A stretch of DNA of 64,000 bases from Pseudomonas palleroniana. GTDB lineage: Bacteria; Pseudomonadota; Gammaproteobacteria; Pseudomonadales; Pseudomonadaceae. The translations under genes were made by a program, and so were the position numbers. Within the stretch, counting starts at the first letter, position 1, and each line of letters starts with the position of its first letter. The DNA lies in NCBI RefSeq assembly GCF_003031675.1, contig NZ_PYWX01000049.1, positions 1-64,000 on the forward strand, written 5' to 3'. This document shows positions 50,786 through 58,351 of the stretch, piece by piece. The notes under the pieces were generated by a model that saw nothing but the letters and a program-made list of their open reading frames with translations, made no database searches and was not told where the DNA came from.

Positions 50786-50908
50786 CTATAAGCAACGGAC
50801 TACCGACTTTCTGCCAATAACCAATAAATGACCGCCACCGCCCGCCAGCCGGATCGATCGTCAGAACTCAGAGCATTGAAGTTCCGAGTAGATTCCAAGG
50901 GGAGCGGT

Positions 50909-53293
50909 ATGGGGAGCTACAAGACGTACAGGTTGTACACAGCACTTTTGTCGGCCAATTTGCTGACCGCTGTGGGATTTAATCCAGTCCACGCGGCCGA
51001 AGCCGCCGCTGAGGCACCGAAACTCGATACCGTGATCGTCACCGGCACCCGCGCCCAAGAGCGCACCGCCAGCGCATCGCTGTCGCCTGTCGATGTGATT
51101 TCCGGTGAAGCCCTGCGCAGCACCGGCTCCGATGAGTTGGGCGCGGTACTCGCACGGTTGATTCCATCGATCAACTTCCCCCGTCCGAGCCTGGTGGACG
51201 GTGCCGAACTGGTGCGCCCGGCACAGTTACGCGGCCTGTCGCCGGATCAAGTCCTAGTGCTGGTCAACGGAAAACGGCGGCATACCAGCGCTTTCGTCAA
51301 TCTCGGCGGTGCCGTGGGGCGTGGTTCTGCGCCGGCGGATTTGAATGCGATCCCGCTGTCGGCGGTAGACCATATCGAAGTGCTGCGCGATGGCGCGTCC
51401 GCCCGTTACGGCTCGGATGCGATTGCCGGGGTGATCAACGTAATCCTCAAGCACGCCGACCACGGCGGCTCGATCTCCAGCAAGTTCGGCCAATACAAAA
51501 AAGGTGATGGCATCCAGCGCAACCTCAGCGGCAACACCGGGCTGGCGCTGGGCGATAACGGCTTTATCAATCTCTCGGGCGAAGGGGCCGACAACGATTA
51601 CACCAACCGCGCCGGCAACGATTTTCGCCCCGCCAGCGTAGGCTCCACGACCTATGGCCAACGAGTGTTCCGCCAGGGCGAACCGGCCACGGATGAAGGC
51701 AAGTTCCAGTTCAACGGCGAATATGCGTTCAGCGATGCGGCCGAACTCTATAGCTTTGGCGGCTACAGCAAGCGGCGCGGCGAGACGGCTGCGTTTTACC
51801 GGGCGAGCAATGCGTCCAACAACATTGCGGCGCTCAACCCTAATGGCTACCTGCCGTTGATCAAAGGCAACCTGGAAGACACCTCACTGGTCGTGGGCTT
51901 GCGCGGCTTGCTGGCCTATGACTGGCATTACGACCTGTCGGCCAATTACGGCAAGAACCAATACGAGTTGGGGACCGAAACCATCAACACCTCCCTTGGC
52001 CTGACCACGCCGCGCAAATTCAACAACGGCACCCTGAGCAATGACCAGCGCCAAGTCAGCCTGGACCTGTCGCGTGAGTTCGACGTGGGGTTCTTGCCCT
52101 ATCCTGTGTCGGTGGCCTTGGGTGGCGAATACCTGCGCCAGGGTTATCAAATCGAAGCGGGCGAGCCGGCGTCCTACTATCAGACCGGCAGTTCGGGCTT
52201 AGGTGGGTTCCGCGATGCCGACGCCGGCAGCACCTCTCGTCATAACTGGGCGCAATACCTGGACCTGGAAACCAATTTCACCGAAAAACTCAGCGCCTCG
52301 GCCGCCGTGCGGCATGAGGATTACAGCGATTTCGGCTCCAACGTCAGCGGTTCGCTGTCGGCCCGCTATGACTTCACCCCGCAAGTGGCCTTGCGCGGCA
52401 GCGTTTCCAACGGTTTCCGCGCGCCGTCCCTGGCCCAACAGAACTTTGCCTACACCTCGTCGCAACTGATCGGCAGCACTGTCCAGGAGGCCGGCACCTT
52501 TCCGGCCAGCAGTCAAGTCGCCCGCTTGCTCGGTGCTGAAGACCTGAAGCCCGAGAAATCGCGCAACTACAGTCTCGGCCTGGTGCTGGAGCCGACCGAT
52601 GACCTGACCGTGACGCTCGACGTCTACCGCATCGATATCCGCGACCGCATCAGTCTGTCCTCCAACCTCAACCTGAACCCGGCGACCATCGCGTACCTGC
52701 AAGCCAACGGTGTCGGTAACATCAACTACACCAGCGCCCGTTACTTCACCAATGCCACTGACACCAGCACCGACGGCGTCGACCTGGTGGCCAACTATCG
52801 CTACCTGTTCGATAACGGCATCCGTTGGAACAGCACCGTCGGCTACAACTACAACCACACCCAGGTTACTGATGTGAAAGCCAACCCGGCGATCCTGGAC
52901 AGCCTGGGAGCCAACCTGGTGCGGGTCGATCGTCGTGAGCGCATCGGTTTGCTCGGCGATACCACACCGCAGCACAAGTTGAGCCTGGGTAACGATTTCA
53001 CCTATGGCAACTGGGCACTGCACAGCAACCTGGTGCGCTATGGCGAGTTCACCAGTTACCAGGCGGACAAGGTCAACGACCAGACCTTCAAGGCCGCCTG
53101 GGTGCTCGACCTTTCGGCGGACTACAAGTTGAAGAACTGGACCTTCACCCTGGGCGGCGACAACATCACCGACAAATACCCGGAGAAGGTCAACGCGTAC
53201 GCCAGCAGCGGCGGCAATCTCGCCTACAGCACTTTTTCGCCGTACGGTTACAGCGGCGCGTTTTATTACGGTAAAGTTGCTTACAACTGGTAA
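50909..53293 (+). CDS. TonB-dependent outer-membrane receptor
   Basis: The 794-residue receptor has a signal peptide (about 1-29, ending NPVHA), a TonB box-like VIVTGTR, a plug domain (about 45-180, with LVLVNGKRRHTSAF and IEVLRDGASARYGSDAIAGVINV) and a 22-strand barrel ending in aromatic YNW. The plug type (GLSPDQVLVLVNG) resembles receptors for carbohydrates or unknown ligands more than classic siderophore receptors; the ligand is not predictable. The ATG at 50909 has AGGGGAG upstream; an earlier in-frame ATG at 50828 only adds a polar tail. No TonB/ExbBD or sigma/anti-sigma genes flank it. Confidence 0.93.
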   Translation: MGSYKTYRLYTALLSANLLTAVGFNPVHAAEAAAEAPKLDTVIVTGTRAQERTASASLSPVDVISGEALRSTGSDELGAVLARLIPSINFPRPSLVDGAELVRPAQLRGLSPDQVLVLVNGKRRHTSAFVNLGGAVGRGSAPADLNAIPLSAVDHIEVLRDGASARYGSDAIAGVINVILKHADHGGSISSKFGQYKKGDGIQRNLSGNTGLALGDNGFINLSGEGADNDYTNRAGNDFRPASVGSTTYGQRVFRQGEPATDEGKFQFNGEYAFSDAAELYSFGGYSKRRGETAAFYRASNASNNIAALNPNGYLPLIKGNLEDTSLVVGLRGLLAYDWHYDLSANYGKNQYELGTETINTSLGLTTPRKFNNGTLSNDQRQVSLDLSREFDVGFLPYPVSVALGGEYLRQGYQIEAGEPASYYQTGSSGLGGFRDADAGSTSRHNWAQYLDLETNFTEKLSASAAVRHEDYSDFGSNVSGSLSARYDFTPQVALRGSVSNGFRAPSLAQQNFAYTSSQLIGSTVQEAGTFPASSQVARLLGAEDLKPEKSRNYSLGLVLEPTDDLTVTLDVYRIDIRDRISLSSNLNLNPATIAYLQANGVGNINYTSARYFTNATDTSTDGVDLVANYRYLFDNGIRWNSTVGYNYNHTQVTDVKANPAILDSLGANLVRVDRRERIGLLGDTTPQHKLSLGNDFTYGNWALHSNLVRYGEFTSYQADKVNDQTFKAAWVLDLSADYKLKNWTFTLGGDNITDKYPEKVNAYASSGGNLAYSTFSPYGYSGAFYYGKVAYNW

Positions 53294-53320
53294 TACACAG
53301 GGGGCGCACTGTTTTTCGCC

Positions 53321-53977
53321 ATGACCGCCATTGAAACCGATCTTTTGCAATTGGCTTACCCTCCGCGGCTCGATCTGGGGCCGCAACTGACTCACGAACA
53401 ATTGATGAGCTCCATGCAGGCCACTATGGCTCGGCATAAGGGAGGGCCGGTCTGGCTATTTGCTTATGGTTCGCTGATCTGGCGTCCTGAATGTTCGTCG
53501 ACCGAGCGAGTGCGGGCGCGGGTCCACGGTTATCACCGCGGCCTGTACCTGTGGTCTCACGAGCACCGTGGCACGCCGGAATTGCCGGGGTTGGTGTTTG
53601 GTCTGGATCGCGGGGGTTCCTGCAGCGGGTTTGCCTACCGTTTGCCGGAAGACCAATTGGAAGCGTCGTTGTACGCCTTATGGCAGCGCGAAATGCCTTA
53701 CCCCTCGTACCGGCCGCACTGGCTCAGTTGCCGCCTGGAAGATGGCAATCAGGTGCAGGCGCTGGGGTTTGTGTTGGAGCGGCATTTGCCCAGCTATGCC
53801 GGAAACTTGCCGGATATCGTACTCAATCATGTGCTGCAAAGCGCTTGCGGGCGTTACGGCACCACTCGCGATTATGTCGAGCAGACCGTGAACGCCCTGC
53901 GTAGCCACGCCATGCCAGATAAGAATCTGGAGGCGCGGCTCAAGCGTTGTACCAAGGATTGCTCAAGCGGTAGCTGA
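53321..53977 (+). CDS. chaC: ChaC-type gamma-glutamylcyclotransferase
   Basis: The 218-residue protein has the ChaC fold signature VWLFAYGSLIWRPE at about 44-57, then RARVHGYHRGLYLWSHEHRGTP, GLVFGLDRGGSCSG, and the GCT catalytic-Glu region near YALWQREM. ChaC enzymes degrade glutathione to 5-oxoproline and Cys-Gly. It begins 27 nt after the TonB receptor stop. Its 3' end overlaps the convergent glpT stop by 15 nt. Confidence 0.93.
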   Translation: MTAIETDLLQLAYPPRLDLGPQLTHEQLMSSMQATMARHKGGPVWLFAYGSLIWRPECSSTERVRARVHGYHRGLYLWSHEHRGTPELPGLVFGLDRGGSCSGFAYRLPEDQLEASLYALWQREMPYPSYRPHWLSCRLEDGNQVQALGFVLERHLPSYAGNLPDIVLNHVLQSACGRYGTTRDYVEQTVNALRSHAMPDKNLEARLKRCTKDCSSGS

Positions 53978-55312
53978 TCGCGCTTCGCTGACGCTGTTGG
54001 TATGCCACAGCGTAGGAACCAGGAACGCAATGGCCAGCAGGCACGCGCCTACCAACAACACAAACCCACCGTTCCAGCCGAAATGGTCGACGGTGTAGCC
54101 CATGGCCGCGCTCGCCGCCACCGAGCCCCCCAGGTAACCGAACAGCCCGGTGAAACCCGCAGCGGTTCCCGCGGCTTTCTTCGGCGCCAGTTCGAGCGCC
54201 TGCAGGCCGATCAGCATGACCGGGCCGTAGATCAGGAAACCGATGGAAAACAGCGCGATCATGTCGATGGTCGGATTGCCCGCTGGGTTGAGCCAGTAAA
54301 CCAGGGTCGCCACGGTCACCAGTGCCATGAACACCACGCCGGTCAGGCCACGATTGCCACGGAAGATCTTGTCCGACATCCAGCCGCACAGCAGCGTACC
54401 GGGAATACCGGCCCACTCGTAGAAGAAGTATGCCCACGAGGTTTTGTCCACGTCGAAGTGCTTGGCTTCCTTGAGGTACGTCGGTGCCCAGTCCAATACG
54501 CCGTAGCGCAGCAGGTAGACAAACACGTTGGCGAAGGCGATGTACCACAGCATTTTGTTGCGCAGCACGTATTTGACGAAGATTTCCTTGGCGCTGAACT
54601 CTTCTTCGTGGCTGGCGCTGTAGCCTTCCGGGTAATCGTTCTTGTATTGCTCGATCGGTGGCAGGCCCACCGATTGCGGCGTGTCGCGCATGGTAATGAA
54701 GGCAAAGGCCGCCACCAGCAATGCCACGGTGGCCGGGACGTAGAACGCCGCGTGCCAGTCATTGAACCAGGCCATGCCCAGCAGGAACAGCGGGCCGATC
54801 AGGCCGCCGCCGACGTTGTGCGCCACGTTCCATACCGACACCACGCCGCCGCGTTCTTTCTGCGACCACCAGTGCACCATGGTCCGCCCACTGGGTGGCC
54901 AGCCCATGCCCTGGGCCCAGCCGTTGATGAACAACAAGATGAACATCATGGTCACGCTGGACGTTGCCCAAGGTGCGAAACCGAAAATGAACATCACCCC
55001 CGCTGAGACCAGCAGGCCGAAGGTCAGGAAGTAGCGGGGGTTGGAGCGGTCGGACACCAGGCCCATCAGGAACTTGGACAGACCGTAGGCAATCGCGATC
55101 GCCGACATCGCCAGGCCCAGTTCGCCACGGGTGTAACCCTCGTCGATCAGGTAGGGCATGGCCAGCGAGAAGTTTTTACGCAGCAGGTAGTACCCGGCGT
55201 AACCGAAGAAAATACCGGCGAAGATCTGCCAGCGCAGCCGTCGGTAGGTACTGTCTATTTTTTCTTCAGGCAGGGGTGCCTGGTGTGCGGCAGGACGAAA
55301 GAAAGCAAACAT
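53963..55312 (-). CDS. glpT: sn-glycerol-3-phosphate/phosphate antiporter GlpT
   Basis: The 449-residue major-facilitator protein has 12 predicted helices. The OPA family pattern is visible: RWQIFAGIFFGYAGYYLLRKNFSLAMP, GLSKFLMGLVSDRSNPRYF, and NGWAQGMGWPPSGRTMVHWW. GlpT takes up glycerol-3-phosphate (and fosfomycin) in exchange for phosphate. The gene is monocistronic and convergent with chaC. Confidence 0.95.
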   Translation of the reverse strand: MFAFFRPAAHQAPLPEEKIDSTYRRLRWQIFAGIFFGYAGYYLLRKNFSLAMPYLIDEGYTRGELGLAMSAIAIAYGLSKFLMGLVSDRSNPRYFLTFGLLVSAGVMFIFGFAPWATSSVTMMFILLFINGWAQGMGWPPSGRTMVHWWSQKERGGVVSVWNVAHNVGGGLIGPLFLLGMAWFNDWHAAFYVPATVALLVAAFAFITMRDTPQSVGLPPIEQYKNDYPEGYSASHEEEFSAKEIFVKYVLRNKMLWYIAFANVFVYLLRYGVLDWAPTYLKEAKHFDVDKTSWAYFFYEWAGIPGTLLCGWMSDKIFRGNRGLTGVVFMALVTVATLVYWLNPAGNPTIDMIALFSIGFLIYGPVMLIGLQALELAPKKAAGTAAGFTGLFGYLGGSVAASAAMGYTVDHFGWNGGFVLLVGACLLAIAFLVPTLWHTNSVSEARSATA

Positions 55313-55496
55313 TCAAGAGCTCCAAATTTCTTGTTTTGACTGCGGATGCGAATGTTACAGTTTCGTTACCGAAAATAGCATCGCCTCTGATCTGCAAACA
55401 CAGGAAAACGGAGCGATTGCATGTTCTCTTACGAACATGTCGCAAATAGACAAGCGTGGGTCGTAATCTGCTTCTTAGAAATAATGCAGATCAGAA

Positions 55497-55585
55497 TGTG
55501 GGAGGGGGCTTGCCCCCGATAACGGTGGGTCAGTCAATAAATACAGTGACTGACACCCTGCTATCGGAAGCAAGCCCCTCCCACA
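55497..55585. repeat. REPIN between glpT and the quinone oxidoreductase gene
   Basis: Inverted arms, TGTGGGAGGGGGCTTGCCCC and its complement ...GCAAGCCCCTCCCACA, enclose a spacer that itself pairs (GGGTCAGTCA with TGACTGACACCC). It lies 21 nt after the stop of the minus-strand oxidoreductase gene and upstream of glpT. Confidence 0.9.
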
Positions 55586-55606
55586 TTTGCCCGCATTTCA
55601 AGTTGA

Positions 55607-56584
55607 TTAGCGGGTTTGGACGACCACTTTGCCCACTGCCTTGCGCTGCCCTAGATCATTGATCGCCTGAGCTGCCTGCTCAAGTGGGTACACCTGCGAC
55701 ACCAACGGCTTCAACTTGCCCTCGCCATACCAGGTGAACAATTGCTGGAAGTTCGCCGCATTGTCCTGTGGCTGGCGCTGGGCGAACGAGCCCCAGAACA
55801 CCCCGACCACGGCCGCGCCCTTGAGCAGGGCCAGGTTCACCGGCAGTTCGGGAATGCGCCCACTGGCAAAACCCACCACCAGCAGGCGGCCGTTCCAGGC
55901 AATCGAGCGAATGGCCTGATCAAACAGATCGCCGCCCACCGGGTCGTAAATCACATCGACGCCGTTACCGTTGGTCAGGCGTTTGATTTCTTCCTTGAGG
56001 CTCGCCTCGCTGTAGTTGATCAGCTCATCGGCGCCGGCGGCCTTGGCCACGGCCAGTTTATCGGCGCTGCTGGCGGCGGCGATCACGCGGGCGCCCATGG
56101 CCTTGCCGATCTCCACGGCCGCCAGGCCCACGCCACCGGAGGCACCGAGCACCAGCAGGGTTTCACCGGGTTGCAGGTGGGCGCGTTGTTTCAGGGCGTG
56201 CATCGAGGTGCCGTAGGTCATACTGAATGCGGCGGCGGTGTTGAAATCCATACTCGGTGGAATCGGCAGCACGTTATAGCCCGGCACAGCGACCTGCTCG
56301 GCAAAGCTGCCCCAGCCCGTCAGCGCCATGACCCGGTCACCGACTTTCAAGTGGCTGACGTTTTCACCGACCGCACTGATGACGCCTGCCGCCTCGCCAC
56401 CCGGAGAGAATGGGAAGGGCGGCTTGAACTGATATTTACCCTCGATGATCAAGGTGTCCGGAAAGTTCACCCCGGCAGCGTGCACGTCCAGCAGGACTTC
56501 GTTCTTCTTGAGCGCCGGGCTCTCGATCTCTTCCAGCACCAGGGTTTCGGCGGGGCCGAAGGCTTTGCACAGCACAGCTTTCAT
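55607..56584 (-). CDS. NADPH:quinone oxidoreductase family (zinc-free MDR)
   Basis: The 325-residue medium-chain dehydrogenase/reductase starts MKAVLCKAFGPAETLVLEEI, has GVNFPDTLIIEGKYQFKPPFPF and the Rossmann motif GASGGVGLAAVEIGKAMGA, and lacks structural zinc cysteines, as in the QOR subgroup. The substrate could be a quinone or an enoyl compound. The ATG at 56584 follows AAGGAA. A REPIN ends its transcript. Confidence 0.92.
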   Translation of the reverse strand: MKAVLCKAFGPAETLVLEEIESPALKKNEVLLDVHAAGVNFPDTLIIEGKYQFKPPFPFSPGGEAAGVISAVGENVSHLKVGDRVMALTGWGSFAEQVAVPGYNVLPIPPSMDFNTAAAFSMTYGTSMHALKQRAHLQPGETLLVLGASGGVGLAAVEIGKAMGARVIAAASSADKLAVAKAAGADELINYSEASLKEEIKRLTNGNGVDVIYDPVGGDLFDQAIRSIAWNGRLLVVGFASGRIPELPVNLALLKGAAVVGVFWGSFAQRQPQDNAANFQQLFTWYGEGKLKPLVSQVYPLEQAAQAINDLGQRKAVGKVVVQTR

Positions 56585-56734
56585 CGGACTATTCCTTTTG
56601 GCGTCGTGGCCGATAAGTGTAGGAGGGTACGCCGATGGGTCAACGAGCATGCCCGGGCCTGATAAGCCGCCATAAGCTTGTGCTCAGCCTTGCTAGCGTT
56701 ATGCTACCGGGCAACCGAATGTGAGGATTGAACT

Positions 56735-57142
56735 GTGAAAGCGTGGATTCTGTTGATGCTGGCCCTGACCTTGCCGATGGCGGCCCAGGCCGAAGAAGCC
56801 AAAGAAGGCGAGGCGCCGAAGGTCAGCTATATCAGCCTGACGCCGCCGTTCGTGGGTAACTACGGCCTGGACGGCACGGCGAAACTCAAGGTATTCAAGG
56901 CCGACATTGCCCTGCGTGTGACCGGGCCTGAAGCCGCTGCTGCGGTCAAAGCCAACGATGCATTGATTCGTAACCAATTGGTGGCGCTGTTCACCCAGCA
57001 GACCACTGAGGCCATGAGCACGGTCGAAGGGAAAGAGAAACTGCGCCAGGAAGCCTTGAAGCAGACCCAGCAAGTCATGAATGACGAAACCGGTAAGCCG
57101 ATGGTGGAAGACCTGTTGTTCAACAACCTGATCATCCAGTAA
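56735..57142 (+). CDS. FliL-like periplasmic protein
   Basis: The 135-residue protein starts at GTG and has a signal peptide (MKAWILLMLALTLPMAAQA) rather than the N-terminal membrane anchor of true FliL. The FliL-like domain is YISLTPPFVGNYGLDGTAKLKVFKADIALRV with the C-terminal VEDLLFNNLIIQ. No flagellar genes are nearby, so a motor role is doubtful; such stand-alone homologues occur widely in Pseudomonas. It is flanked by a REPIN. Confidence 0.88.
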   Translation: MKAWILLMLALTLPMAAQAEEAKEGEAPKVSYISLTPPFVGNYGLDGTAKLKVFKADIALRVTGPEAAAAVKANDALIRNQLVALFTQQTTEAMSTVEGKEKLRQEALKQTQQVMNDETGKPMVEDLLFNNLIIQ

Positions 57143-57150
57143 GTCGCTGC

Positions 57151-57220
57151 GCGACTATCGGGAGCAAGCCCCCTCCCACATTTGATCGGGTGTGGGAGGG
57201 GGCTTGCCCGCGATGACGGC
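57151..57220. repeat. REPIN between the fliL-like gene and the permease gene
   Basis: Two REP arms point outward: ...GGGAGCAAGCCCCCTCCCACA (57160-57180) and TGTGGGAGGGGGCTTGCCCGCG (57191-57212), separated by about 10 nt. It separates the convergent fliL-like and permease genes. Confidence 0.88.
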
Positions 57221-57232
57221 GGTACAGGCGCC

Positions 57233-58351
57233 TCAGGAAGCCAGGCTTTTACGAAACCTGGCCAACGCCACCGCAAAGAACACCAGCCCGATTCCCGCCA
57301 GTGCCAACAGGTCCGGCCACACCACGCTCACGCCGGCATCCCTGAACAGGATCGCCGCACTGAGGCTCACAAAGTGCGTTGACGGCGAGCCCTGCATCAC
57401 CCACTGCAACCATTCGGGCATGCTGTCCAGCGGCGTGCTGCCACCGGAGAGCAGCAGCATCGGGATGATCACCGGGATCGCCAGCAAGCCGAACTGAGGC
57501 GTCGAGCGGGCGAGGGTGGCGAGGAAAATCCCCAGGGCGGTGCTGGCAAACAGATACAGCGCCGTGACCAGCAGGAACAGGCTCAGGGAACCGGCCAGCG
57601 GCACGCCGAGCAGGCCCTTGACCACCCATTCCACGGACAGCCAGGTACACAGCACCACCACCAGCATGTTGCTCCAGATTTTCGCCAGCATGATTTCCAG
57701 AGCGGTCAGTGGCAGCACCAGCAAATGGTCGAGGGTGCCGTGTTCGCGCTCACGTAGCAGCGCGGTGCCGGTCAATACGATGGCGAGGATGGTGATGTTG
57801 TTGACGATCTGGATCACCGCCAGGAACCAGCCCCCCTCCAGGTTGGTGTTGAATAATGCGCGCGTGGTCAACTGCGCCGGTGCCTTGCCGGCGGCATTGG
57901 CCTGGTCGCTGTAGCGCTGCAGTTCACGCTGGAAAATCCTGCCGATATAGCCTGCGCCCATGAATGCCTGGCTCATCGCCGTGGCATCGACGTTCACTTG
58001 GATGTCCGGTTGGCGACCCGCCAACAGGTCCGACTGGAAGTTGGCCGGCACATTGATCACGAAGGTGTACGCGCCGCTATCCATGACCTTGTCCAACTGA
58101 TCGTAGGCCAACGGCACAGGCGGCTGAAACTCGGGCGGCTGCAACGCTTCGGCCATCTGCCGCGAGAGCGCGCTGTGGTCCTCATCGACAATGGCCACGC
58201 TGGCGTTATGCACACCGATCACCGAACCGGCGGCGGGCATGTAGATGGCCACCGTGAAGGCGTAGAACAGAAACAACAGCAGCACGCTGTCGTGGCGCAG
58301 GCTGGTCAGTTCCTTGATCCCCAGGCGCAGGATATGCGCGAACCTGTGCAT
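57233..58351 (-). CDS. ABC-2 type permease (YhhJ-like)
   Basis: The 372-residue inner-membrane permease of the ABC-2 type has one N-terminal helix (about 20-40), a large periplasmic domain (about 45-170), and five C-terminal helices. It includes the signature EREHGTLDHLLVLPLTALEIMLAKI. The start overlaps the rbbA stop by one base. With the upstream genes it forms a YhiI-RbbA-YhhJ-type export or ribosome-associated system. Confidence 0.93.
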   Translation of the reverse strand: MHRFAHILRLGIKELTSLRHDSVLLLFLFYAFTVAIYMPAAGSVIGVHNASVAIVDEDHSALSRQMAEALQPPEFQPPVPLAYDQLDKVMDSGAYTFVINVPANFQSDLLAGRQPDIQVNVDATAMSQAFMGAGYIGRIFQRELQRYSDQANAAGKAPAQLTTRALFNTNLEGGWFLAVIQIVNNITILAIVLTGTALLREREHGTLDHLLVLPLTALEIMLAKIWSNMLVVVLCTWLSVEWVVKGLLGVPLAGSLSLFLLVTALYLFASTALGIFLATLARSTPQFGLLAIPVIIPMLLLSGGSTPLDSMPEWLQWVMQGSPSTHFVSLSAAILFRDAGVSVVWPDLLALAGIGLVFFAVALARFRKSLAS

